From positions 1-43,981 of the forward strand of contig CAJMQS010000018.1 in assembly GCA_905215645.1 (NCBI GenBank): 43,981 bases of DNA, read 5' to 3'. Shown here piece by piece: positions 16,226 to 24,437 of the stretch. Positions within the stretch are counted from its first letter, which is position 1; every line of letters begins with the position of its first letter. The translations under genes were made by a program, and so were the position numbers. The stretch is from an uncultured bacterium (GTDB taxonomy: Bacteria > Bacillota > Negativicutes > Acidaminococcales > Acidaminococcaceae). Under the pieces are notes generated by a model. That model was given only the letters and a program-made list of their open reading frames with translations. It was not told the DNA's origin and did not search any database.

Positions 16226-17158
16226 TTACAGCCGGCCGGACATGATTTCTGCTCCTCGTTTCTGCAGGAGTTCCACCATGCCTTCCATATACTGGGGCAC
16301 CCGTTCCCGGGCATGATAGGCCGCCATCACCCGGCGCCGGTGTCCTGGGATATCCAGCTGGTACAAGTTCACCGCCTTGGAATACCGGAAAGTCCGGGTA
16401 TAGGCTTCCCGCACCATGCAGATGCCCACCCCTTCTGCCACCAGCTGGAGGATCAGTTCGATGCTGCGGATGACAATCAGCTGACGGGGGCGGATCCCCT
16501 GTTCCTGGAAGATCCGGTCCTGGAGTGCCCGGGTGCTCTGATCCGGGGTGGTAGCCAAAAAGACCTGGCCGTTCAGGTCCTCCGGCTGGAGGACGCCATA
16601 GGGCTGTCCTTGGGAGAACACGGCCCGGCTGTTCAAAGGATGGCCTTGGGGCACCGCCACCATGAATTCTTCCTGGAATAGTTCCCGGGCTTCCATGGTC
16701 CGATCCAGATTCTCTTCATTGACCACCACCAGATCCAGTTCATGCTTCTGGAGCAGTTCCTTCAGGACAGTCATATTCCCCTGGCGCAGGACCAGCTCCA
16801 CCCTGGGCCATCTTTCATGGAAATCTTTCAGGACACGGGGCAGGAACCAGGCGCCCCGGAGCATGGAGATCCCCATCCGGAGCCGTCCGGCCTCATCGCT
16901 GAGCAGCATGCTCATTTCGCTGTCGAACCGGCTGGAAATGGCCAGGATCCCCCGGGCGTAATGGACATACCGTTCTCCTGCTTTGGTCAGTATGAAGCGC
17001 TTGCCCTGCCGGCAGAACAAAGGCATGCCCAGGTGCTTCTCCAGATTGCTGATGTAGATGCTCAGGGCCGGCTGGGAAATAAACAACCGGTCGGCTGCCC
17101 GGGTCAAGTTCCCGCATTCAGCCAACGTACAGACATAACGCTGTTCTTTTAAATCCAT
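16226..17158 (-). CDS. LysR-family transcriptional regulator
   Basis: A 310-aa LTTR: N-terminal helix-turn-helix (YVCTLAECGNLTRAADRLFISQPALSIYISNLEKHLGMPLF) and a periplasmic-binding-like effector domain (about 90-295; RLRMGISMLRGAWFLP, ELDLVVVNEENLD). Target genes cannot be deduced: both neighbours are other regulators. The ATG at 17158 has GGAGG close upstream. The 175-bp spacer to the next LysR gene is AT-rich and holds an imperfect dyad (ATTCTAC / GGAAAAT, about 17243-17264) of the kind LysR proteins bind for autoregulation; this is weak. Confidence 0.85.
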   Translation of the reverse strand: MDLKEQRYVCTLAECGNLTRAADRLFISQPALSIYISNLEKHLGMPLFCRQGKRFILTKAGERYVHYARGILAISSRFDSEMSMLLSDEAGRLRMGISMLRGAWFLPRVLKDFHERWPRVELVLRQGNMTVLKELLQKHELDLVVVNEENLDRTMEARELFQEEFMVAVPQGHPLNSRAVFSQGQPYGVLQPEDLNGQVFLATTPDQSTRALQDRIFQEQGIRPRQLIVIRSIELILQLVAEGVGICMVREAYTRTFRYSKAVNLYQLDIPGHRRRVMAAYHARERVPQYMEGMVELLQKRGAEIMSGRL

Positions 17159-17333
17159 CGTCCTCCCTCATCCGTTCCACGGCTTTCCTTTTATTCCGTT
17201 CATAGACATTATTGCTTTTCTTTATAATGCTGCAAGTCATATTCTACAGTAAAACGGAAAATATAGCAAAAAATATTAAAAAGTTAACACTTATATATAG
17301 CCATGTATAGAACGAGTGGGACAATGTTCTTTT

Positions 17334-18266
17334 TTATTCTTTTCCCTGAGGGGCCTGCTCCCCCAGCCCGGCGATGTACCGTTCCAGGGCATCCACATAG
17401 GCTTTGCCCAGCCGGCTCAGGTGGGTCTGTTTGTGGGTCAAAAGGCCGATGTGCATCTCCCCTTCTTTCCGGAGGGGGACGGCGATGATGCTGGCTCCGT
17501 TCAGTTTCTGGTCGATGACACCGCTGCAGACCGTATACCCATCAAGGCCGATGAGCAGGTTGAACAGGGTGGCCCGGTCCGTGACCCGGATATTCTTGCT
17601 GCGGACTACTGTGCTGAAGATCTCTTCAGAAAAATAGAAGGCGTTATGGTCCCCCTGGATATAGGAGAGGTAGGGATAAGGCGCCAGTTCTTCCATAGAA
17701 ACGCTTTTCCGCCCAGCCAAGGGATGGGAAGAATTGAGGAACACATGGGGCCGGGCCACGAACAGTTCCCGGAACACCAGGTCATTGGCCTTGAAGATTT
17801 TCTGGAGGACGGCCCGGTTGAATTCGTTGTAGTACAGGATGCCGATTTCACTGCGCATATGGGCCACATCGTCGATGATGGTATAGGTCTGAGTCTCCTG
17901 GAGGCTGAAATCGTAGGATTTTCCCCCGTATTCCTTGATCAGGTCCACGAAGGCATTCACCGCAAAAGAATAGTGCTGGGTGGACACGGTGAATTCCTGC
18001 TTGCCTCCCGCCTGCTTCTTGTACCGGGATTCCAGGAGATCAGCCTGTTCCAGGACCTGCCGGGCATAGCCCAGGAAGATCTCTCCTTCTTTGGACAGAT
18101 GGACTCCTTTGTTGGTCCGCTCGAAGATCTGGATGCCCATTTCCCGTTCCAGTTCCCGGACCATCTTGGTCAGGCTGGGTTGGGTGATGAACAGGGCTTT
18201 GGCTGCCCCGCTGAAAGTCCCCGCCTCCGCAATGGCCACAATATAGCGCAATTGTTGTAAAGTCAT
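17334..18266 (-). CDS. LysR-family transcriptional regulator (second)
   Basis: About 310 aa from the ATG at 18266 (MTLQQLRYIVAIAEAGTFSGAAKALFITQPSLTKMV), preceded by AGGA; an upstream in-frame TTG lacks support. The DNA-binding N-terminus is canonical; the effector domain (about 90-300) contains IGILYYNEFNRAVLQK and VTDRATLFNLLIGLDGYTVCSGV, the latter resembling CysB/CynR-like effector pockets. Only distantly like the neighbouring LysR, so not a recent duplicate. Targets are unknown; the ABC-transporter genes upstream on the same strand are candidates by position only. Confidence 0.85.
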   Translation of the reverse strand: MTLQQLRYIVAIAEAGTFSGAAKALFITQPSLTKMVRELEREMGIQIFERTNKGVHLSKEGEIFLGYARQVLEQADLLESRYKKQAGGKQEFTVSTQHYSFAVNAFVDLIKEYGGKSYDFSLQETQTYTIIDDVAHMRSEIGILYYNEFNRAVLQKIFKANDLVFRELFVARPHVFLNSSHPLAGRKSVSMEELAPYPYLSYIQGDHNAFYFSEEIFSTVVRSKNIRVTDRATLFNLLIGLDGYTVCSGVIDQKLNGASIIAVPLRKEGEMHIGLLTHKQTHLSRLGKAYVDALERYIAGLGEQAPQGKE

Positions 18267-18311
18267 GGTTTTTCCTGCTTTCTTCAAAATTCTTCCGTGG
18301 TATTCTTTTTC

Positions 18312-18320
18312 ATTATAGCA
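18312..18320 (-). promoter_or_regulatory. Extended -10 promoter of the second LysR gene
   Basis: TGCTATAAT on the minus strand (18320-18312), about 45 nt before the ATG at 18266. No strong -35 is visible, as usual for extended -10 promoters. Confidence 0.45.
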
Positions 18321-18327
18321 TAGCTCC

Positions 18328-19524
18328 TTACAGATACGGAGCGATGTCCTTCTTCCGGAGCAGCCAGAGAGGTATGACGCCTCCCAAAGTCCCCGCTCCC
18401 AAAAGGAGCAGCGGGGCCAAGAAGCCTTGCCAGAGCGGGGCCCGGCTCATCTGTACCGCTGCCTGCTGTCCGATGCCTGCGGCTGCCAGGAGGCTGCCGC
18501 CCCATCCCAGGAGCCAGCCCAGGGTACTGCCCAGAAGGAGCAGCAGGAACTGTTCCAGGAGCAGCAGAACCTGGGTCCTGCGTCGGCTGGCCCCTAGAGC
18601 CCGCAGGAGAGCCCATTCTTCCAGCCGGGAAGTGCCGTCCCAGTACAGGGCCAGCAGGGTCACCAGGGTAGCGGCTCCCAGGAGCCCCAGGGAGATCATC
18701 ATCCAGAACTGCCGGCTCTGGCCCACCAACCCATAGAGGGCGATCAGGCTCTGGGCCGGGAACAGGAGCTGGGAGGGGCCTCCCTTTTTCCTCTGCCAGG
18801 CAGCCAGGAGCTGCATGGCTTCCCCATAGCCCTTGGGCCGGACCAGGATGGCCGTCACTTCCCCCTTCTCTTCTGGGTGTACCGCCGTACCATGACTGCC
18901 ATGGGCCTCCCAGATGTCTTCCAGAGGAACCAGGATGGCCTTGTCATAAGGTCCCTGGACGGGTGCCAGGATCCCCACCACCCGGTAGGGATGGTTATGG
19001 GCTTTCCCTTTGGCAATGAAACCGTGGCTGGACTGGAACACATCCCCTACCTGGAGCCCAGTAAGCCGCGCCGTATCTGCTCCCAGCACCGCCTCTCCCG
19101 GATCGGCAAAACTCCGGCCTTGGGCAGGTACCAGCCAAGGATGGTGTTCTCCCGGCACTTCATAGGAAAAGATCTCTTTTTCCGTGCCGCAGAGCCGAAA
19201 GCCCCGGTAGCTGTCTCCAAAGGCCAGGGGCAGCACCTGGGAGGCCTTGCCGCTCTGGCGCAGGGTCTCTACTTCTCCGTAGGGGATATTCCCGATGGGA
19301 CGGTCCCGGAGGAACACTGTATTCAGCACCAGCTGGTAAGGGGACCCCTTGGCTCCAGCCAGGATGGGGAAGGGCGCTGCCGCCCGGTTCAGGCCCTGAT
19401 ACAGGCCTCCGGCCATCTGGATCACAAAGACTGGAAGGGCGCAAGCCACAGCAGTAAGAAGGAGCAGAAGTCCATAGCGGAGCGGCCGCCTCCACAAAGA
19501 CAGGAACGCCAAGCGCAGCATCAT
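18328..19524 (-). CDS. ABC transporter permease of the FtsX/LolC/MacB type
   Basis: A 398-aa membrane protein: one N-terminal transmembrane segment (RYGLLLLLTAVACALPVFVI), a periplasmic domain (about 45-265), then three C-terminal segments (FWMMISLGLLGAATLVTLLALYW, VLLLLEQFLLLLLGSTLGWLLGW, GFLAPLLLLGAGTLGGVIPLWLL) as in FtsX-like permeases. ALLRALGASRRR is the coupling-helix signature. The gene overlaps the ATPase stop by ATGA. Such transporters move lipoproteins, peptides or other cell-envelope cargo; here the cargo is unknown. A small secreted protein and phoA lie upstream. Confidence 0.85.
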   Translation of the reverse strand: MMLRLAFLSLWRRPLRYGLLLLLTAVACALPVFVIQMAGGLYQGLNRAAAPFPILAGAKGSPYQLVLNTVFLRDRPIGNIPYGEVETLRQSGKASQVLPLAFGDSYRGFRLCGTEKEIFSYEVPGEHHPWLVPAQGRSFADPGEAVLGADTARLTGLQVGDVFQSSHGFIAKGKAHNHPYRVVGILAPVQGPYDKAILVPLEDIWEAHGSHGTAVHPEEKGEVTAILVRPKGYGEAMQLLAAWQRKKGGPSQLLFPAQSLIALYGLVGQSRQFWMMISLGLLGAATLVTLLALYWDGTSRLEEWALLRALGASRRRTQVLLLLEQFLLLLLGSTLGWLLGWGGSLLAAAGIGQQAAVQMSRAPLWQGFLAPLLLLGAGTLGGVIPLWLLRKKDIAPYL

Positions 19525-20177
19525 GCTTCCTCCTTCCGCAGTTCCAATTTCCGAGCAAACCGTTCCTGGACCGCCGGATCATGGCTGGCGCAGAGCAGCA
19601 TGCAGCCGCTCCGGGCCTGATAATCCAGGAGCAGGTCCAGGATCCGCCGGCTGTTCCGGACATCCAGGCTGGCGGTAGGTTCATCGGCCAAAAGCAGACG
19701 GGGCTGCCGGACGATGGCCCGGATAAAGGCCGCCCGCTGCCGCTCTCCTCCGCTGAGCTGCCGGGGGAACCGGTCCCCGCAGTCCGGCAGGTCCACTTCC
19801 GCCAAGAGATCCTGGATCCTCTGGGCAGACACTTCTCTTCCTGCCAGCCGGGCACTGAGCCGGATATTTTCTTCCACCGTGAGAAAAGGCAGCAGTTTGG
19901 GTTCCTGGAACACATAGCCCAGATTTTCTGCCCGCCACTGGGCCCGTTCCGGCTCCGTCAAGCCGGTGAGTTCCACCCCGTCGATGGCAATGCGTCCCCG
20001 GGTGGGAGAAAGAAGCCCGGCCAGACAGTGGAACAAGGTGGTCTTGCCGCTGCCGGAAGGGCCCTCCACCCCCCAGGCTTCCCCGTCCTGCAGCCGGAAA
20101 GAAGGCAGGGTCAGTCCCCGTACGGTCCTTCCCTCTCCTTCCGGATATTCACAGATGAGATCTTCCACTACCAGCAT
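19521..20177 (-). CDS. ABC transporter ATP-binding protein (LolD/MacB type)
   Basis: About 218 aa with Walker A GPSGSGKTT, Q-loop VFQEPKLLPFLTVEENI, signature LSGGERQRAAFIRA, Walker B LLLADEPTASLD and the switch His in ASHDP. It energises the co-translated FtsX-like permease. I chose the ATG at 20177 (MLVVEDLICEYP), which follows AGGAGG. The gene starts only 29 bp after a strong terminator-like hairpin (20206-20250), so its expression either depends on read-through or on a promoter I cannot see. Confidence 0.9.
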   Translation of the reverse strand: MLVVEDLICEYPEGEGRTVRGLTLPSFRLQDGEAWGVEGPSGSGKTTLFHCLAGLLSPTRGRIAIDGVELTGLTEPERAQWRAENLGYVFQEPKLLPFLTVEENIRLSARLAGREVSAQRIQDLLAEVDLPDCGDRFPRQLSGGERQRAAFIRAIVRQPRLLLADEPTASLDVRNSRRILDLLLDYQARSGCMLLCASHDPAVQERFARKLELRKEEA

Positions 20178-20205
20178 TTCCTTATCCTCCTGCCCTTTCC
20201 TGCAC

Positions 20206-20250
20206 AAAAAGGGAGGAGCCGGCTGCAGCTGCAGTCCGGGGACCTCCCTT
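20206..20250 (-). terminator. Terminator-like hairpin between the secreted protein gene and the ABC genes
   Basis: AAGGGAGG and CCTCCCTT close a stem that contains an inner CCGG-CTGCAG-CTGCAG-T-CCGG fold; T5 follows on the minus strand (20210-20206). Placed between co-directional genes, it may be a partial terminator that lowers ABC expression relative to phoA. Confidence 0.7.
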
Positions 20251-20256
20251 GCTGTG

Positions 20257-20688
20257 TTATTCTTCTACCGAGTCCGCTACGATCCGCAGCTGGCTCACAA
20301 AACCTGTTTCTTCATCGGTTTCACTGCCTGTCTCCAGGGTCCCTGTCACCGTAATGGGGGTATCATAGGGCAGGGCCGTCACCGGGGAGGACAGTTTCAC
20401 CACCACGATATTGTCCGGCCAGTCCGCATCTGTAGAACAGAAGGGGCAGACCGACATAGGCACTTCCGTCAGCACAAAGAACCGGATGGTCGGCGTGAGA
20501 GGCGGTGCCATATACCCTGTCATGGTCACCGTACTCCCCGCTAGGCTCTGGACCTTGTCAGAAAAGGTCAGTCCTTCGGAAGAGTATCCGCTGTACAGCT
20601 CACCGAAGGCCAAATCCTCCGCTGCTGCAGGCAGTGCCAGGGACAGTGTCAGCACAAGGGCCAAGAGGCCCCGCTTCAGCCAGGCCAT
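20257..20688 (-). CDS. Small secreted protein, DUF3299-like
   Basis: A 143-aa protein with a clear signal peptide (MAWLKRGLLALVLTLSLALPAAAED). The mature part has the pattern GYMAPP...IRFFVLTEVPMSVCPFCS...NIVVV, resembling DUF3299 proteins that are often found beside LolCDE-like ABC transporters in Gram-negative bacteria and are thought to bind a metal through Cys/His. The CPFC pair here could bind metal or be a disulfide. The ATG at 20688 lies one base after the phoA stop, and the ABC genes follow, so a link to envelope export is plausible. The family call rests on pattern memory and is moderate. Confidence 0.6.
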   Translation of the reverse strand: MAWLKRGLLALVLTLSLALPAAAEDLAFGELYSGYSSEGLTFSDKVQSLAGSTVTMTGYMAPPLTPTIRFFVLTEVPMSVCPFCSTDADWPDNIVVVKLSSPVTALPYDTPITVTGTLETGSETDEETGFVSQLRIVADSVEE

Positions 20689-20689
20689 G

Positions 20690-22555
20690 TTATTTCTTGT
20701 CCTGGGTCAGGTGGTATTTGGTCTGGTTCCCGTCGATGCCCAGGGCCCGGAGCATCCCGAAGAAGACTTCCGTATTGTCCATGGTGCCCTTGAAGTATTC
20801 AGAACCAGGTCCCCCTGCGTTCAGCAGGATGTCATCAGCGCTGTGGCATTCCTGAGGATCGTCTTTGGGGGTATTGGCCGGCATCAGTTCTGCCGGGTCA
20901 CCCTGATGGATACGGGCCGGGTTGGCCTTGGAGCTGGCTTTGCTTACCTGATGGAATTCCACTTTGTCCCCGATGGTGGACTGTTCCTGTTTGGTTTCCG
21001 TTACGGACAGGGCCGGCGGGGTGGGTTTCTTCATGAAGTGGTAGTTTTCGTAGTATTCCGGATGGTTGGCGTACTGGACGGCCAGGGTCACATCAGGATC
21101 CGGATTGTCCGGGAATCCGTCATGGTCTTCATCTTTGAAGGTGGGGAATACAGAGTTCTGGTATACCCGGACAGCTTCCGTACCCTTCTTCCCGTCCCGT
21201 TCATGGTAGGTGCCGCTGATGGAGATGCCATGGGCATGGTCAGCCAGCACGATGATCAGGGTGTCGTCGCCCCGTTTCTTGTTCCATTCTTCGGCATACT
21301 GGATGGCCTTGTCGAATTCGATGGTATCGTAAGCGGCCCGCTGCCAGTCCATCACATGGAGCTGCTTGTCGATGGAGCCCCCTTCGATCATGGCAAAGAA
21401 GCCATTGGGGTTCTTGGAGAGGATATCCAGGGATTTTTTAGTCATATCCATCAGGTTGGGCTGGTCGGTAAAGCCTTTCAGAACCTGGGGATCCTTCAGC
21501 ATTTCCCGGTCGATGTACACGTTCATGGTGCCGGTGTGGAACAGTCCCAGCAGCGGTTTATCGTTGGGAGCCGCTTTCATTTCCGTGGAAGTCCCTACAA
21601 AAGTATAGCCCAGATCCTTGAAGTCCTGGATCACGTTGTCGTTGTCTTTCCGTTTGGAACCCGGGGTGCTCTTGGGCAGATACCGGGCAGAACCGCCGCC
21701 CATGATCACATCGGGACGGTGATACTGAGATAGATAGCTGCTGGCCAGCCAGTCCTGGTTGGCCCGGCGGCGGGTATGACCGATCATGGCAGCCGGAGTG
21801 GCATCAGTGGATTCGGCCTGGGTCACCACACCGATGGACATGCCCCGGGTCCGTTTCAGGATTTCGGAGATGTTTTCCACTTTGGGATCATCGAAGGGGT
21901 CCTTGGTGGAGTCTTCATAGACACCCATGGCGTTCACCACGGATTTGTGGCCGGTGGCGTAAGCGGAAGCGGAGTTGGCACTGTCGGTGACCAGGGAATC
22001 GTAGCCGCTGGTGGTGATCACTGCGTTGTGTTCCAGTTTTTCCATGGCCAGCAGGTCATTGTATTTCCCGTTGGTCATGCCTTTGGACAGGATCCGGGCG
22101 ATTTCCCGGGCCTGGAGGCTCATGCCGTCCCCCACGAACAGGATTACGTTCTTGGCCCGTTTGGGGGCCTTTTCACTGACCACCGTATAGCCTGCAGCGG
22201 TCACGCCCTTGCCGGCTCCGTCCTGGGCCGTCACTTTCACGGCATAGGTGCCGGTCTTGGGGAAGCTGACCTGGTCGGCCCGGTAGCTGGTGATCCCGTT
22301 GCCCAGGTCTTTCTTCACCAGTTTCTGGCCGAAGAATTTTTCGGCCGGCTGGCCGTTCACCGTAATGGCCACGTCCTTCAGCTGCTGGTCCCCTTTGACT
22401 TCCACATCGAAATCGAATTTGGCACCGGCCCAGAACTTAGCTCTGTCCACTGGCAGGATGCGGACTTCTGCCGCTTCCACAGAGGGCAGGATCCCCAAGA
22501 AAGAACTTCCCAGGACTGCCGATAAGATTGCACGTTTCAGCCACTTTTTTTCCAT
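20690..22555 (-). CDS. phoA: Alkaline phosphatase, secreted
   Basis: About 621 aa from the ATG at 22555, preceded by AGGAGG at 8 nt. The signal peptide spans about 1-29 (cleavage near SVEA-AE). Residues 30-125 form an extra beta-rich N-terminal module (VRILPVDRAKFWAGAKFDFDVEV...). The phosphatase domain begins at NVILFVGDGM (Asp143); VTDSANSASAY gives the nucleophile Ser192, and VLADHAH supplies zinc ligands. It releases phosphate from esters in the envelope. A four-repeat Pho box precedes it. The 5' leader contains a small CCCGC/GCGGG hairpin at about 22574-22600. The module ahead of the catalytic domain makes it longer than E. coli PhoA. Confidence 0.9.
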   Translation of the reverse strand: MEKKWLKRAILSAVLGSSFLGILPSVEAAEVRILPVDRAKFWAGAKFDFDVEVKGDQQLKDVAITVNGQPAEKFFGQKLVKKDLGNGITSYRADQVSFPKTGTYAVKVTAQDGAGKGVTAAGYTVVSEKAPKRAKNVILFVGDGMSLQAREIARILSKGMTNGKYNDLLAMEKLEHNAVITTSGYDSLVTDSANSASAYATGHKSVVNAMGVYEDSTKDPFDDPKVENISEILKRTRGMSIGVVTQAESTDATPAAMIGHTRRRANQDWLASSYLSQYHRPDVIMGGGSARYLPKSTPGSKRKDNDNVIQDFKDLGYTFVGTSTEMKAAPNDKPLLGLFHTGTMNVYIDREMLKDPQVLKGFTDQPNLMDMTKKSLDILSKNPNGFFAMIEGGSIDKQLHVMDWQRAAYDTIEFDKAIQYAEEWNKKRGDDTLIIVLADHAHGISISGTYHERDGKKGTEAVRVYQNSVFPTFKDEDHDGFPDNPDPDVTLAVQYANHPEYYENYHFMKKPTPPALSVTETKQEQSTIGDKVEFHQVSKASSKANPARIHQGDPAELMPANTPKDDPQECHSADDILLNAGGPGSEYFKGTMDNTEVFFGMLRALGIDGNQTKYHLTQDKK

Positions 22556-22631
22556 GGATATGCCTCCTAAGACTTTCCCCGCTGGTTGGTGCGGGAAAAA
22601 TTTGAATGAACTTGTTGTCTGCACAGGTATA

Positions 22632-22685
22632 ACTATACGGAATCCATGTCATATTCCAGTCAACGGATTGTCAAATTTATGTCAA
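22632..22685 (-). promoter_or_regulatory. Pho box of four 11-bp-spaced repeats and -10 box of phoA
   Basis: On the minus strand TTGACA (22685-22680), TTGACA (22674-22669), TTGACT (22663-22658) and ATGACA (22652-22647) repeat with an exact 11-bp period. TATAGT (22637-22632) follows the last repeat by 9 bp. This is the known layout of PhoB/PhoP-activated promoters, in which the box replaces the -35 element. Confidence 0.75.
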
Positions 22686-22690
22686 ATTTT

Positions 22691-22929
22691 AAGGGCTGTT
22701 GCAGAAGCAACAGCCCCTTAGTCGGAAGTCGGGAGTCTGAAGTCGGAAGCCTCAGGACAGGATCCGTCTGGCTGGACGGATCCTTTTGATTCTGTAGAAC
22801 CAGAATCGCAATCAATCTGAAATGGCATTTCGTCCAAAGGTTCTACATATTCAAAAATTTGCCTTCAAATTTAACCTTCGGCTCCAGACTTCAGACTTCC
22901 GACTTGAGCCGCTATGCGGCTCTACAGCT
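22691..22929 (+). repeat. Dispersed palindromic intergenic repeat, copy 2
   Basis: Parts in order: capping hairpin GGGCTGTTGC-AGAA-GCAACAGCCC; tandem GTCGGAAGTC-type units; internal stem GGATCCGTC/GACGGATCC (22760-22768/22775-22783) followed by TTTT; TGTAGAACC (22793-22801), which can pair with GGTTCTACA (22839-22847); an AAATTTGC core; inverted GACTTCAGACTTCC units; and GAGCCGC-TAT-GCGGCTC (22906-22922). It lies between phoU and the phoA Pho box, with no coding content. Confidence 0.8.
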
Positions 22930-22967
22930 AAGGGGGTGTTGCACGGAACGTGCAACACCCCCTTTTT
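22924..22967 (+). terminator. Hairpin downstream of phoU
   Basis: AAGGGGGTGTTGCAC and GTGCAACACCCCCTT form a near-perfect stem around CGGAA-type loop bases; T5 follows on the plus strand and only TT on the minus strand. It sits right after the phoU stop and is almost identical to the hairpin at 33-63. Confidence 0.65.
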
Positions 22968-22969
22968 CT

Positions 22970-23638
22970 TCAATCCATGGTAAATCCATTGTCCCCCTTC
23001 AGGAGGTTCTTCTTCATGTACAGCACCCAGTTGCCGATATTGGTGCCGTGGTCGGCGGTCCGTTCCATGTATTTCAGGAGCAGCACGTAATCCACGTAGG
23101 AAGCCACATCGTCCGGGTCTTTTTTGATTTCATCGGTGAGCTTGGGCAGCAGCCGTTCGAAATCAGCGTCCACGATATCGTCCTTGTCCCCGATGTACCG
23201 GGCCTTTTCATCGTCCCCTTCCAGATAGCACCGGAAGCTTTCTTCCAAAAGGGCCTGCATATCTTCATACATCTCTTTGAACCCTTCAGGCGGCTTCACC
23301 ACCGGGTTCCGTTCCAGGATCCGGGCAATGTACAGAGCCATATCGGAGCAATGGTCCGCGATCCGCTCCAGTTCGCTGAGCACCCGGAAGGTCCCCATGA
23401 GGCTCCGCCAGTCGGAAGCCACCGGAGACTGGAGCACCTGGACGGTCAGATCCTTCCGCATGATGGACCGGATCTCTTCGTCGAACTTGTCGTCCCCGTC
23501 CCGGACCATCCGGGCTTTGTCCAGGTCCTGGGTGAACAGGGCCGTCTTGGTCTCTTCCAGGGTCTTTTCCAGGTTGCCGATGAGCACCCGCACATCGTCC
23601 TGGATCTCCACCAGGGTCTTTACATAGGCATCTCTCAT
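22970..23638 (-). CDS. phoU: Phosphate transport regulator PhoU
   Basis: A 222-aa all-helical protein made of two related three-helix bundles; the metal-binding E/DxxxD motifs appear as ELERIADHCSDMA and KYMERTADHGTNIG. PhoU couples the Pst transporter to the phosphate-sensing kinase and limits uptake. It is the last gene of pstSCAB-phoU, 13 bp after pstB. The ATG at 23638 follows GAGAGGAG. Confidence 0.95.
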   Translation of the reverse strand: MRDAYVKTLVEIQDDVRVLIGNLEKTLEETKTALFTQDLDKARMVRDGDDKFDEEIRSIMRKDLTVQVLQSPVASDWRSLMGTFRVLSELERIADHCSDMALYIARILERNPVVKPPEGFKEMYEDMQALLEESFRCYLEGDDEKARYIGDKDDIVDADFERLLPKLTDEIKKDPDDVASYVDYVLLLKYMERTADHGTNIGNWVLYMKKNLLKGDNGFTMD

Positions 23639-23651
23639 AATGACTCCTCTC

Positions 23652-24437
23652 TCAGCCGAACCGGCCGGTGATGTAAGATTCCGTCCGGGGTTCGGAAGGA
23701 TTGGTGAACAGGGTTTCCGTATCGTTCATTTCCACCAATTCTCCCAGGTAGAAGAAGGCGGTCTTGTCGGAAATACGGCTGGCCTGCTGCATGTTGTGGG
23801 TGACGATGACGATGGTGTAGTCTTTTTTCAGTTCCAAGGCCAGGTCTTCGATCTTCTGGGTGGAAATGGGGTCCAGGGCAGAAGTGGGTTCGTCCATAAG
23901 GATCACCGAAGGCTGAGCAGCCAGGGTCCGGGCGATGCACAGCCGCTGCTGCTGCCCGCCGGAAAGGCCCAGGGCACTCTTGTCCAGACGGTCTTTCAGT
24001 TCATCCCAGATGGCTGCCTGGCGCAGGCTCTTTTCCACGATTTCCGCCAGCTGGGCCTTGTTGGTGATGCCCTGTACCCGGGGACCATAGGCCACGTTGT
24101 CAAAAATGCTCTTGGGGAAAGGAGAAGGCTGCTGGAACACCATGCCCACCCGATAGCGGAGGGCCAGAGGGTCCACTTCCTTGAAGATATCCTTCCCTTC
24201 GAACAGGATCTTCCCTTCCACCCGGCAGCCGGACACCCAGTCGTTCATCCGGTTCAGGGTCTTCAGCAGGGTGCTCTTGCCGCATCCGGAAGGCCCGATC
24301 AGGGCGGTGATCTCATTGCGCTTCACTTGCATATTGATGTCCTTCAGGGCCTGGTGTTTCCCATAGTACAGGTCCAGGTGCTGGACATCGAAGACCAGCG
24401 TTTCCGGAGAAACGGGTCCGTTTCCTTGCTCACTCAT
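23652..24437 (-). CDS. pstB: Phosphate ABC transporter ATP-binding protein PstB
   Basis: A 261-aa ABC ATPase: Walker A GPSGCGKST, RVGMVFQQPSPFPKSIFDNVAYGPR (the PstB-specific Q-loop), signature LSGGQQQRLCIARTLA, Walker B VILMDEPTSALDP and VTHNMQQA. It starts inside the end of pstA (8-bp overlap), so the two are co-translated. Confidence 0.97.
   Translation of the reverse strand: MSEQGNGPVSPETLVFDVQHLDLYYGKHQALKDINMQVKRNEITALIGPSGCGKSTLLKTLNRMNDWVSGCRVEGKILFEGKDIFKEVDPLALRYRVGMVFQQPSPFPKSIFDNVAYGPRVQGITNKAQLAEIVEKSLRQAAIWDELKDRLDKSALGLSGGQQQRLCIARTLAAQPSVILMDEPTSALDPISTQKIEDLALELKKDYTIVIVTHNMQQASRISDKTAFFYLGELVEMNDTETLFTNPSEPRTESYITGRFG

Noticed and set aside
16033..16245. Possible 70-aa protein in the niaR-LysR spacer
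   Set aside because: AT-rich sequence, overlaps the LysR terminator and end, no ribosome site or recognisable feature.
22691..22929. CRISPR-like tandem GGAAGTCT units
   Set aside because: Units are only about 8-10 bp, without spacers of uniform size, and are mirrored at the other end; palindromic element rather than array.
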